Shown one piece after another: positions 5,389 to 14,700 of a stretch of 40,764 nt of DNA. A program made the translations under genes and the position numbers. A model generated the notes under the pieces. That model was not told the origin of the DNA. It ran no database searches and saw only the letters and a list, made by a program, of their open reading frames with translations. The first letter of the stretch is position 1, and each line of letters begins with the position of its first letter. The DNA lies in IMG/VR virus record IMGVR_UViG_3300020442_003391, positions 1-40,764 of that record; one strand, written 5' to 3'. This DNA comes from a virus.

Positions 5389-8190
5389 ATGGGTTATGTC
5401 TACACGGGTTCAGGCAGAAATAGAAAAAAAGTCTTAGACAGCTCCGGAAATCCAGTTAGATCTGGTAAAGTAGAAAAAGAGCCACCAGCAAAACAACTTA
5501 CACCAGAAGAACAAGAAGCAGGGCGTCAGCAATGGAATAGTCTTGTAGATGCAGGAGTAATTCCAGGTGGATTACATGTTGGTAAAGACGGAAGCATCGG
5601 CGGTAATACAGTAATCTCAAGTGCAACTGATGTCAAAGAAGGTAGTGCAACAGTTGGCACAGATTACACAGATGCAATTATGAGAATTGGACGTGCGGCA
5701 AGTACAGCTGGAAAATTACCTCTAACAAATGAATTAGAAAAATTTACTTCAATAAATCATATTTTTAGTTTTGGTTGTTTGTCAAACGAAGAACTAAACT
5801 TTCCTGACAAAACTTACAGAAGAAATGGTATACAACCAGGACACATGGTTTTACGTTCTGGAGGAACACCTGCAGATTTCAAACCAAGAACCTATGCAGA
5901 ACATGTTTATAAAATAGATACAGAATATTTTATTGACGAAGTTGAAATAGGAACATGGATTGCTCCAAATCCTAAAAGTAGGGCAACAAACTTTCATACA
6001 ATTACTTTTAAAGTTACAGAACCATACAGCATGGGACAACTTTTACAAACAATGCAAATTTGTTCTAAGAATGCTGGACATTTGAACTATTTGGAAGCAC
6101 CTTGGGTTTTAATACTTGAAACAAAAGGATATAATGATAGTCAAAACTTAATAACTGGTCCTAAAAGAATTTTTCCTTTAAAAGTTGTAAGTGTGCAATT
6201 TAATGTTACACAAGATGGTGCCATTTATGATTTTGTTTGCAGTGCGTTTAATGACGAAGCATACACTGATCAAGCACAGTCAATACCAATGGACGTATCT
6301 ATTTCAGGTAGAACTGTTGAAGAATGTTTGCAGTCAGGATTAAACAGTTTAACATCTGCTCTTAACACTAATTTATTAAAAATTCTCAGTGAATCAAAGA
6401 ATCCAAAAATTGACACTGATGAATACATGATTATATTTCCAAAAGAAATAGCAAGTTCTGGTTTTTCTGATCAGTTTGGATTAGTTGACAGCAGTGCTTT
6501 GTCAGGAGATATGGCAAAGAAAGAATTCACTGACGAAGACATCAAAGGTGCTTTTGAATCAGCTGACTCTAATAACGCTGGTGTAGGGTATGTTGAAGCT
6601 GGACCACCAGGAACAACCACTAAGAGAAGTTTTGTTGAAAATAGATTAGGTTACAGTATAAAAAGATCAAACCTTAGTGAAGCATTAAAGAAAAAGTTTA
6701 CTGGCATAGGTGGAGAAGTAAATGACATTGGTGCAGGAAAATTTTTAACAGCAGATCCGTTAAGTTCAGGAAACATGAACTTTGGTTTATCTCAGTTTGC
6801 TTACAACAAAGATTCTAACATTTTAGAGAGAAAAGGAGTAACAGTAGACACCTCTCAAAGAACTATTCAATTCCGTGCTGGAACAAAAATACAAAAAATA
6901 ATAGAAGAGATTATTTTATTAAGTGATTTTGGAAATAAGATTACGGAAGAAGGAGTAGCCGCTAAGAATGGATTGATACGTTGGTTTAGAATACAATCAA
7001 ATGTATATCAATTAGATAGTAAAGATTATGAATCAATTAACGGTAGGTCTCCAAGAATATATGTCTATAGAGTTATACCTTATGATGTTTCTAAATCAGT
7101 ATTTCAAATGCCCAACGATCCACCTCCGGGTTATGCTGAACTAGAAGCACAAGCTGTGAAACATTACAATTACATGTATACAGGACTAAACAAAGACATT
7201 CTTGAATTTGACATACAATTTAATAATGCATTCTATTCGTCAATTAGCAGTGTGAACAATGCCGCCAATACTAAGGACTCTGAAAAAGGTAAAGCAACAC
7301 CAAATGCGGAGTTTGCAAGTTCTGGCGAATCTGCACATCCTTTCAGCACAGGACAAAAAGCGGCCCATGATAATAATCCACCTCCATCTGAAGCACCAGG
7401 AAGTGTGGAAGAAAAAGCCGCTTTAAAAATTGCTAGACAATTCAATGAAGCAGTAATGAATAGTGATGCTGACTTGATCACTGCAAGAATGACCATAATG
7501 GGAGATCCTTATTATATTGCAGATAGTGGTGTAGGAAATTTTAACAGTGAAGCAACAGCATATTTAAACTTGAACGCAGACGGTTCGATGAACCATAGTA
7601 ACAGTCAGGTTGATGTTTTGATTAATTTTAAAACACCTTTAGACATCAATGCAGAAACAGGACCGCAGTTTTCGGGTAGTGCTATCGGAGTTAAAGACTT
7701 CAGTGGATTGTATCAGGTAATTAGTGTTAATAATAGTTTTAGACAAAATGAATTTACACAAGAATTAGAATTGGTAAGACGTAAGAATTATCAAATGAAA
7801 GATGCAGAAGTATTAATTGTTGAAAATCAGCAAGTGCTTAAAAAGAAATATGATGCCGCTGTAGCAGATGCTAAAGAAAACGGCGACAAATACGATATTG
7901 CTTTTGCTCTTGCAGACAAAGATGCAGATGGAAGGCTTACTGTTGCAGAACTTAGAGATTTTGAAACAGCAGTTGGTGCTGACAGTGAAGAATTTAAAAA
8001 TGCAAAAATTAAAGCACAAGGTAAGGCAGATGAAGCCAGAGAAGCAGATGCAAAAGCATTACAGGCTAAACAAGATCAACAGTTAAAAGACTTTAGAAAC
8101 ATAGAAGCATCTTATGGAGCAGGTTCTTTAAACAATAACGCTGTTGACCTACCAGGTGATGACGGCGACTACGGTCCAGGACCGCAATAA
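5389..8190 (+). CDS. large baseplate hub-type structural protein with C-terminal EF-hand
   Basis: A 933-residue virion protein between gp53 and gp5. In marine T4-like phages this position holds a large structural protein that probably serves as the hub (the gp27 role in T4, 395 aa); that role is inferred from position and core pattern. The conserved core (about 90-820) includes NHIFSFGCLSNEELNFPDKT, YKIDTEYFIDEVEIGTWIAP, TFKVTEPYSMGQLLQTMQ and VSVQFNVTQDGAIYDF. Residues 843-854 (DKDADGRLTVAE) form a canonical 12-residue EF-hand loop with acidic residues at 1, 3, 5 and 12 and Gly at 6. A charged, likely coiled-coil segment follows (about 858-910), then an acidic, Gly/Pro-rich end (DLPGDDGDYGPGPQ). 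AGGAG lies 6 nt before the ATG. The product probably contacts gp5, encoded 10 bp downstream. Confidence 0.72.
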   Translation: MGYVYTGSGRNRKKVLDSSGNPVRSGKVEKEPPAKQLTPEEQEAGRQQWNSLVDAGVIPGGLHVGKDGSIGGNTVISSATDVKEGSATVGTDYTDAIMRIGRAASTAGKLPLTNELEKFTSINHIFSFGCLSNEELNFPDKTYRRNGIQPGHMVLRSGGTPADFKPRTYAEHVYKIDTEYFIDEVEIGTWIAPNPKSRATNFHTITFKVTEPYSMGQLLQTMQICSKNAGHLNYLEAPWVLILETKGYNDSQNLITGPKRIFPLKVVSVQFNVTQDGAIYDFVCSAFNDEAYTDQAQSIPMDVSISGRTVEECLQSGLNSLTSALNTNLLKILSESKNPKIDTDEYMIIFPKEIASSGFSDQFGLVDSSALSGDMAKKEFTDEDIKGAFESADSNNAGVGYVEAGPPGTTTKRSFVENRLGYSIKRSNLSEALKKKFTGIGGEVNDIGAGKFLTADPLSSGNMNFGLSQFAYNKDSNILERKGVTVDTSQRTIQFRAGTKIQKIIEEIILLSDFGNKITEEGVAAKNGLIRWFRIQSNVYQLDSKDYESINGRSPRIYVYRVIPYDVSKSVFQMPNDPPPGYAELEAQAVKHYNYMYTGLNKDILEFDIQFNNAFYSSISSVNNAANTKDSEKGKATPNAEFASSGESAHPFSTGQKAAHDNNPPPSEAPGSVEEKAALKIARQFNEAVMNSDADLITARMTIMGDPYYIADSGVGNFNSEATAYLNLNADGSMNHSNSQVDVLINFKTPLDINAETGPQFSGSAIGVKDFSGLYQVISVNNSFRQNEFTQELELVRRKNYQMKDAEVLIVENQQVLKKKYDAAVADAKENGDKYDIAFALADKDADGRLTVAELRDFETAVGADSEEFKNAKIKAQGKADEAREADAKALQAKQDQQLKDFRNIEASYGAGSLNNNAVDLPGDDGDYGPGPQ

Positions 8191-8200
8191 GGAATAAAAA

Positions 8201-10945
8201 ATGGCAATGCATAAAAGAACAGTAGGAGCACCAAAAAGAACAATGCCTCCTGGCCCATTTGTTGCAAGAGTCATTAGCCATTTAGATCCTAGAAGAGGTG
8301 GAGCGTTAAGAGTTGAACTGCTTACAAATGTTACTGAAGGAATAAAGGATCTTGAACCAGGGCAGTTATTTACTGCTAGATATTGTTCTCCTTTCTACGG
8401 AGTTACAAGTATTGATTCTAACACAAAGAATTTAGAATATAATGCAAGTCAACAAAGTTATGGGTTTTGGGCTGTACCACCTGATCCCGGAACAAAAGTT
8501 TTAGTCATATTTGCAGAAGGACAATCCAGCCAGTGTTATTGGATTGGTTGTGTGCAAGATGAATTTATGAATTACATGGTTCCACAAGGTCAACCTGTAG
8601 ACAAGCCAGAAAACATTTTGCAAGAACCTGTGCCTAAAGATTACAAAGATAAAAAATTACCAGTAGGCGAATATAATAAGAAAAGAAATGATCTTCGCGG
8701 AGAAGATCCAGATAAGTTTATGAAGCCACATAATCCTATGTTCACATCTGTGCTTGCAGGACAAGGATTATTAGACGATATTCACAGAGGACAATCTACT
8801 TCAAGTGCTAGAAGAGATATACCTAATACTGTTTATGGATGGAACACACCTGGACCGTTAGATCAAAGGGACGGAGCACCTAAAGGAACCTATGGTGAAA
8901 AGGGACAAGCAATACAATATTGGAGAAGTAGGCTTGGCGGCAGTTCATTTGTAATGGATGACGGCGCATCAGCAATATATAGAATGGGTATAGCAAAAGA
9001 AAATCCTTCTGTATACTACGATATTGAAAATACACCTAGCAATGTGTCAAAGGTAGATAAAACTTTACCTTACAATGAATCAATAAGACTTAGAACAAGA
9101 ACAGGACACCAAATACTTTTACATAATAGTGAAGACTTAATTTACATAGGAAACGCAAAAGGAAGTGCTTGGGTAGAATTAACAGCAAATGGAAAAATAG
9201 ATATCTATGCTCAAGACAGTATTAACATTAGGACTGAAACTGATCTTAATATAAAAGCTGACAGAGATATTAATATTGAATCAGGAAAAGACATTAACAT
9301 AACAGCTGGTAGAAATTATAAATTGATGGTCAATAATGATAGAGATGTCAAAACTAATAAAAATGAAACTACATTTGTTGGTAAAGACAAAAATGACTTT
9401 ATTGGTGATAATAGATTAGTGATGGTAGGTGGCAACGAAGACAAGCAGGTTAAAGGCACACAAAGCAATACAATAAGCGGAGACTACAACTTACAAGTAA
9501 GTCAAGATGGACACATTGCTATTAATGCTAATTTCCATAGCAAAATAGTAGGAGACTATCGACAAACTGTAAATGGTGCATTTAATCTTAACACTGTTGG
9601 CGATAATAAATTCACAAGTGGAGCAAACACACAAATTAAAAGTGCATCTGCAAATAAACTAGATGCAGGAACAATTACAAGCATTTTAAGTGTCGGTACT
9701 CATTCAGAAACAGCATCACAGATTCATATGAACAGTTCTGTTCCTGCTACAGCGGCTGACACAGCAGACGCTATTGGAGATACGTTTACAAAACCAGCAA
9801 CGGATGAATCAGTTGATGACAGTGATCAAATTTTAGATAAAGACGGAAATCCTATTGATGGATTAAAAGTTACGCAAGATGCCGCAAGAGCAAGCGAAGC
9901 AAAAACAGCATTACGTCCAAGACGTATTCCGAAACACGAGCCATGGACAGGACATGAAAACATCAATCCAGGAGGACACACAGCAAGCAATACAGCAAGC
10001 ATTGAAGCACCTTCTCCTGAAGTAAGAACACAAACTCCGTTGTTGGACAAAGATAGTGACATACCTGACTATTCAGAAACTTCAGGTATTTACAGAGCTC
10101 AGGATCCTTATGTTACAAACGCAGACGGACAAAGAGTAAGAGAAGAATTTAATATTGATAAAGTTTCCAATAAAAACACTGACAATTTGTCAGGAAATAA
10201 ACCTGCAGATCCTGTACCAGTAAATGAAATGCAAGAATACATGTTAGGTGAACTTATTAAAGGTTTAGGTTTACCCGCCGCAACATGTTTGAATTCAGCC
10301 AATCCTGCAGATTTAGCACCAGGCGAAGTACCAGGAAACGCACAAGCACTTGCTATGGCACTTGCACAAGTTCAAAAAGAATGTAACTTTGAACCAAGAT
10401 CAGAAAACATGAATTATAGAGTGTCAACATTGCAACGTGTGTGGCCAAACAGGTTTGGTGGTGCTCAAGGAAAACGTAAAGCTGAAGCACTTGTAAACGC
10501 AGGTCCTCCTGCTATTGCAAATTCGGTTTACGGAAATAGAATGGGTAACGGTGGACCAGAAACAGGTGATGGATTTAGATATAGAGGAAGAGGACTAATA
10601 CAAATCACAGGAACAGACAACTACAAAAAATATGGCGGACTTGCTGGTGTTGACATTTACAATAATGCAGACATGGCGAACGATCCAGAAGTTGCAACAA
10701 AGATAGCTGTAGCATATTTAAAAAGCAAAAGTGTAACTTGGACAAGTTTTAATTTTAGCAGTTTAGGAAGTGAATTTAAACGTGCAGTTGGATATGCAGA
10801 CTCTGGAGGGTCTAATACCAACGACAGAATAGGTTTAGGAAAAGGTTTTTACCAAAGGATTGTAGGCGGAGAATTGAAACCTCGTGCAAGTCTTTCAACA
10901 ACGACACCGATTGATGTTGGTGCAGGATCATCGCAGGTACAATAA
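8201..10945 (+). CDS. gp5: baseplate central spike gp5 with C-terminal GH19 lysozyme-like domain
   Basis: The 914-residue protein combines three recognisable parts. Residues about 15-130 form the gp5/VgrG-type OB fold (PPGPFVARVISHLDPRRGG, GFWAVPPDPGTKVLVIFAEG). Residues about 330-510 are rows of short beta repeats (DINIESGKDINITAG, FIGDNRLVMVGG, KIVGDYRQTVNGAF), typical of the trimeric beta-helix needle. A flexible linker follows, with the motif HEPWTGHEN at about 579. Residues about 672-895 resemble glycoside hydrolase family 19: QVQKECNF with a likely catalytic Glu727, SENMNYRVSTLQRVWP, and GFRYRGRGLIQITG. It should puncture the envelope and cut peptidoglycan. T4 gp5 (575 aa) has an unrelated lysozyme domain between OB fold and needle; here the enzyme is after the needle. 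A GGAA ribosome-binding site precedes the start. The stop overlaps the PAAR start. Confidence 0.9.
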   Translation: MAMHKRTVGAPKRTMPPGPFVARVISHLDPRRGGALRVELLTNVTEGIKDLEPGQLFTARYCSPFYGVTSIDSNTKNLEYNASQQSYGFWAVPPDPGTKVLVIFAEGQSSQCYWIGCVQDEFMNYMVPQGQPVDKPENILQEPVPKDYKDKKLPVGEYNKKRNDLRGEDPDKFMKPHNPMFTSVLAGQGLLDDIHRGQSTSSARRDIPNTVYGWNTPGPLDQRDGAPKGTYGEKGQAIQYWRSRLGGSSFVMDDGASAIYRMGIAKENPSVYYDIENTPSNVSKVDKTLPYNESIRLRTRTGHQILLHNSEDLIYIGNAKGSAWVELTANGKIDIYAQDSINIRTETDLNIKADRDINIESGKDINITAGRNYKLMVNNDRDVKTNKNETTFVGKDKNDFIGDNRLVMVGGNEDKQVKGTQSNTISGDYNLQVSQDGHIAINANFHSKIVGDYRQTVNGAFNLNTVGDNKFTSGANTQIKSASANKLDAGTITSILSVGTHSETASQIHMNSSVPATAADTADAIGDTFTKPATDESVDDSDQILDKDGNPIDGLKVTQDAARASEAKTALRPRRIPKHEPWTGHENINPGGHTASNTASIEAPSPEVRTQTPLLDKDSDIPDYSETSGIYRAQDPYVTNADGQRVREEFNIDKVSNKNTDNLSGNKPADPVPVNEMQEYMLGELIKGLGLPAATCLNSANPADLAPGEVPGNAQALAMALAQVQKECNFEPRSENMNYRVSTLQRVWPNRFGGAQGKRKAEALVNAGPPAIANSVYGNRMGNGGPETGDGFRYRGRGLIQITGTDNYKKYGGLAGVDIYNNADMANDPEVATKIAVAYLKSKSVTWTSFNFSSLGSEFKRAVGYADSGGSNTNDRIGLGKGFYQRIVGGELKPRASLSTTTPIDVGAGSSQVQ

Positions 10946-11232
10946 TGCCAGGACTACATACAAATAATCATACAAGAACTTGCGGAGCAAAAACAGTAGT
11001 AACCGGGCAGTCAACTGTCTATGCTGAATCACAACTTGTTGCAGTAAATGGTGATAATAACAGCCATGGATCGGGAAGTTTAATAGCAGGATCAAATCAG
11101 GTATTTGCTAATGGGATAGCGGTGGTTAATAACACACCGGATTCAGCTAATGCTGATGACCTTTGCGATGGAAATAGTCATTGTAGTCCAAACACATCTC
11201 AAGGGTGTACTACTGTATTTGTTGGAGATTAA
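10945..11232 (+). CDS. PAAR-repeat spike-tip protein (gp5.4-like)
   Basis: The 95-residue, Gly/Asn/Ser-rich protein begins MPGLHTNNHTRTCG, keeps short hydrophobic beta pairs (KTVVTGQSTVYAESQLVAV), and has histidines and cysteines at NSHGSG, DGNSHCSP and QGCTTV. Length, composition and the His/Cys spacing fit PAAR proteins, which bind a metal ion and cap the tip of gp5/VgrG needles (gp5.4 in T4). It starts inside the gp5 stop codon (TAATG), as expected for a partner made in step with the spike. The metal ligands cannot be assigned individually from sequence alone. Confidence 0.8.
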   Translation: MPGLHTNNHTRTCGAKTVVTGQSTVYAESQLVAVNGDNNSHGSGSLIAGSNQVFANGIAVVNNTPDSANADDLCDGNSHCSPNTSQGCTTVFVGD

Positions 11233-11250
11233 CATTAGGTAAATATTATT

Positions 11251-11685
11251 ATGGCACAGAATCTTTATAAAGAATTATCAATAAAACCACAAAGGAAACC
11301 TGAGCCTCCTATTAAGCAAAAGTCTTATAGAGGATTCAGCACGGTTAATCCTGAGAACACAAGTTTTCAGCAGTATGATCTTTCTTTAATAAAACAAGAT
11401 TTGTTGAATCATTTTAACATAAGACAGGGCGAAAAAGTAGGAGATCCTACGTTTGGATGCATCATATGGGACGCTTTATATGAGCCACTTACGTTAGAAC
11501 TCAAAGAAGCAATTACAAGAAACGTTACAAATATTGTTAATTTCGATCCAAGAACAAGGGCAAGTGCAGTAAGTGTGACTGAATTTGAGAAAGGTTTACA
11601 AATCGAGTGTACCTTAACTTATCTCACGTACAACATCAGCGAAAATCTAAGATTACAGTTCGACAAAGATGTTGGACTACTGTGA
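11251..11685 (+). CDS. gp25: baseplate wedge subunit gp25
   Basis: The 144-residue protein has the gp25/W-gpW lysozyme-like wedge fold signature: a basic, Pro-rich N-terminus, SLIKQDLLNHFNIRQGEKVGDP, FGCIIWDALYEPL, then an NFDPRTRASAVSV strand region. T4 gp25 is 132 residues. It is a non-enzymatic structural subunit conserved in contractile tails, where it joins gp6 and gp53 in the inner wedge and helps trigger sheath assembly. It begins 18 bp after the PAAR gene. A TAAATA lies only 5 bp before its ATG and is too close to be its promoter. Confidence 0.92.
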   Translation: MAQNLYKELSIKPQRKPEPPIKQKSYRGFSTVNPENTSFQQYDLSLIKQDLLNHFNIRQGEKVGDPTFGCIIWDALYEPLTLELKEAITRNVTNIVNFDPRTRASAVSVTEFEKGLQIECTLTYLTYNISENLRLQFDKDVGLL

Positions 11686-11714
11686 TAGAATTAACCGCAC
11701 ACTTAATTAAATAT

Positions 11715-11722
11715 CATAAATA
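11715..11722 (+). promoter_or_regulatory. putative late promoter (CATAAATA) upstream of gp6
   Basis: CATAAATA differs from the T4 late consensus TATAAATA only at the first base. It lies in the 63-bp gap between gp25 and gp6, 26 bp before the gp6 ATG. A good AAAGGA ribosome-binding site (11737-11742) follows at the right distance. No stable terminator-like stem is seen in this gap. Confidence 0.6.
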
Positions 11723-11748
11723 CTGTAAGTTAAGATAAAGGATTACAA

Positions 11749-14700
11749 ATGTCATCTACCGACAGACAAAATAGATTGTTATTAGCTGAGGATTGGCGTA
11801 AAATTTACCAAAGTTTTAGAAACGCTGAGTTCAAAAGCTATGATTTTGATACCCTCAGAAGGGCTATGATTTCATATCTTAGAACTAACTATCCTGAAGA
11901 CTTTAACGATTACATCGAAACTTCAGAATACCTTGCTCTTATTGATATTATTGCATTCCTTGGGCAAAACATTGCATACAGAGTTGATCTTAACGCAAGA
12001 GAAAATTACTTAGAATTAGCTGAACGTAGAGAATCTGTTCTAAGGTTAGCAAGACTTTTATCTTATAATCCTAAACGTAATCAAGCCGCTAACGGACTTT
12101 TAAAGTTTGATACAATTTCTACTACAGAAAGCATTGTAGACAGCAATGGTACAAATCTCGCAGGACAAACTATTACTTGGAACGATCCATCTAACAGTAA
12201 TTGGGCTGAACAATTTACAAGAGTATTGAATGCAACATTACCTAGTAATAACATTATCGGTAAACCATCTAAGACGACTACGCTTAACGGAGTATTGACA
12301 CAGAGTTATAGAATGAATAGCTCTAGTTCAGATGTGCCGGTTTTTAGTTTTAGCAAAGGTGTAAACGGAATACCTACTCAGTTTGAAATTGTATCAACAG
12401 ATATAAACTTAGACAAATCTATAATAGAAGAAGAAATTCCATTACCTGGAAACCAAGTGTCATTTTTATACCGTGAAGATGGTAGAGGCAATGGAAGTAG
12501 CAACACAGGTTACTTCATGCACTTTAGACAAGGATCACTTAACAGTGGAGAATTTATTATTGATAATCCTTCTTCTAATCAAAGAATAAACATTGAAGCA
12601 AATAACATTAATGATTCTGATGTATGGTTGTATAAATTAGACCAAAACGGTAACATTGAAAAACTTTGGACAAAGGTAGATGCAATAGAAGGAAACAATG
12701 CAATTTACAATAGTCTTGCAAAAAGTATTAGAGATTTTTATGTAGTGCAAACTCGTAAAGATGATGAAATTACTTTTGTGTTTGCAGACGGAACTTTTGG
12801 AAACATACCAAACGGACCTTATAGAACTTTTTATAGACAAAGTGCAAACAGATCAATGCGTATTACTCCTGAAGATTTGACAGATATTAATTTAAGTATT
12901 GACTATGTTAGTGCAACAGGAAAACTTGAAACTCTTACAATGGGCTTAGAATTGAAAGATGTCGTTACTAATGCAAGTATTACTGAAACAAGTGCAAGCA
13001 TAAGAAACAATGCACCACAAACTTATTACACACAAAATAGAATGATTACAGGAGAGGATTATAATATTGCTCCTCTTACTTCAAATCAAGAAATTGTAAA
13101 AGTAAAATCATCTAACAGGATTTCAAGTGGTATAAGCAGATACTTTGATTTAAAAGATGTTACAGGAAAATATTCAAGTACAAACTTATATGCTTCAGAC
13201 GGAATAATTTATAGAGAACCGTATGAAGCAAAAAATTCTTTTACTTTTAGTAACCAAACAGATATCGAAGGACAGATAGAAAATTTAGTTTTGCCTATAA
13301 TCCAAAGCAGAGCAATTAGTAATTTCTATTTTGGAAATTATGCAAAAATTATTGTTAGTGATCTAAATGCAACCTGGACACAAAGTACAAAGTCAACTAA
13401 TCAATCTACCGGATTGTTGAAAAACACAAGTGGTACTCCTTATCAGGTAGGAGCATTTACCGGCGGTTCATTGAAATATGTTGAACCAGGAGCATTGTTG
13501 AAGTTTGTTGCACCTGCAGGTTTTTATTTTATAGGTGAAGGAGAGTTAACTAATGATGCTAATGCCAAAGGCTCAAGCACATACAAATGGGTGAAAGTAA
13601 TCAGCGTAGACGGTGCAGGAACAAATGTAAACAGTACAACAGGTGCAGGACCAATAGTGTTTAATGAAATACTACCAGCGAATAGTGTGCTTGAAGAAGT
13701 AAAACCTAAATTAGTGAAAGATATTACATCAGATGTAAGGTCGCAAATTATTGATCAGGTTTTTGCTTTTAAAACATTTGGGCTACGTTATGATCAAGTT
13801 AATAGAATTTGGCGTGTGATTATTAATGAAAACTTAAACATTTATGATTCTTTTAGTAATGGTAAGACAGGTGACGTAACAAATAACCAACTAGATGCAA
13901 GTTGGATATTACTATTCCAAACTAATGGTGAAAAATATACAGTAACAAATAGAGGATTGAGATATATTTTTGAAAGTGATAAGGAAATTTCATTTTACTA
14001 TGATGGTCAAAGTAAAATTTATGACTCAGCTACAGGACAACTTGTAAAAGATAAAATCAGTATTATGAATTTCAACACAAAACCAGACAGCTTGGAAAAC
14101 TTTAACAATGATGTTAATTGGGAAATTGTTAAAGAATATAGAAATGCCGACGGATACGTGAATAGTAAAAAAGTTGAAATTAGTTTCTTTGACCTAAACG
14201 ATGACGGATCACTTGATGATCCTGATATATTTGACAATGTTGTTGCTCCAGATACCAACAGTCTTTCCAAATATATTTTCTTGAAAAAGGAACTTACCGA
14301 TCAAGGATTTAACAAATACAATTATTATCCTGAAGGGTCTAAAATTATTGTCAAGGCAACGGAAATAGATATCGGTGCTTATACGCAGTATGAAAATGAT
14401 CCACAAATTTTCTACATTGTTGATCAAGGAAACTTTAAAATTTTATCAAATGGAGATATGAGTTTAACAAGTGATTATCTTGCTTATACTGGTAGAGCTG
14501 ATTTGAAATTCCATTATGTGCATAGTGCAAATGAAAGCAACAGGATAGATCCTAGTGTATCAAACATAATAGATGTGTACATGCTTACAAAATCTTATGA
14601 TAGTAGTTTTAGAAAATATCTTAAAGGTACAATAACAAATAAACCACTACCACCAAGCGTAGATGAATTGTTTCAACAATATGGACAAAATATAAACAAA

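Noticed and set aside
11240-11245. TAAATA just upstream of gp25 as a late promoter
   Set aside because: It ends 5 bp before the ATG, so transcription would start at or after the start codon. gp25 is more likely read from upstream.
11702-11734. Possible stem-loop terminator between gp25 and gp6 (CTTAA ... TTAAG)
   Set aside because: Only 5 bp of AT-rich pairing around a 23-nt loop, no T-run after it, and a late promoter motif lies inside.
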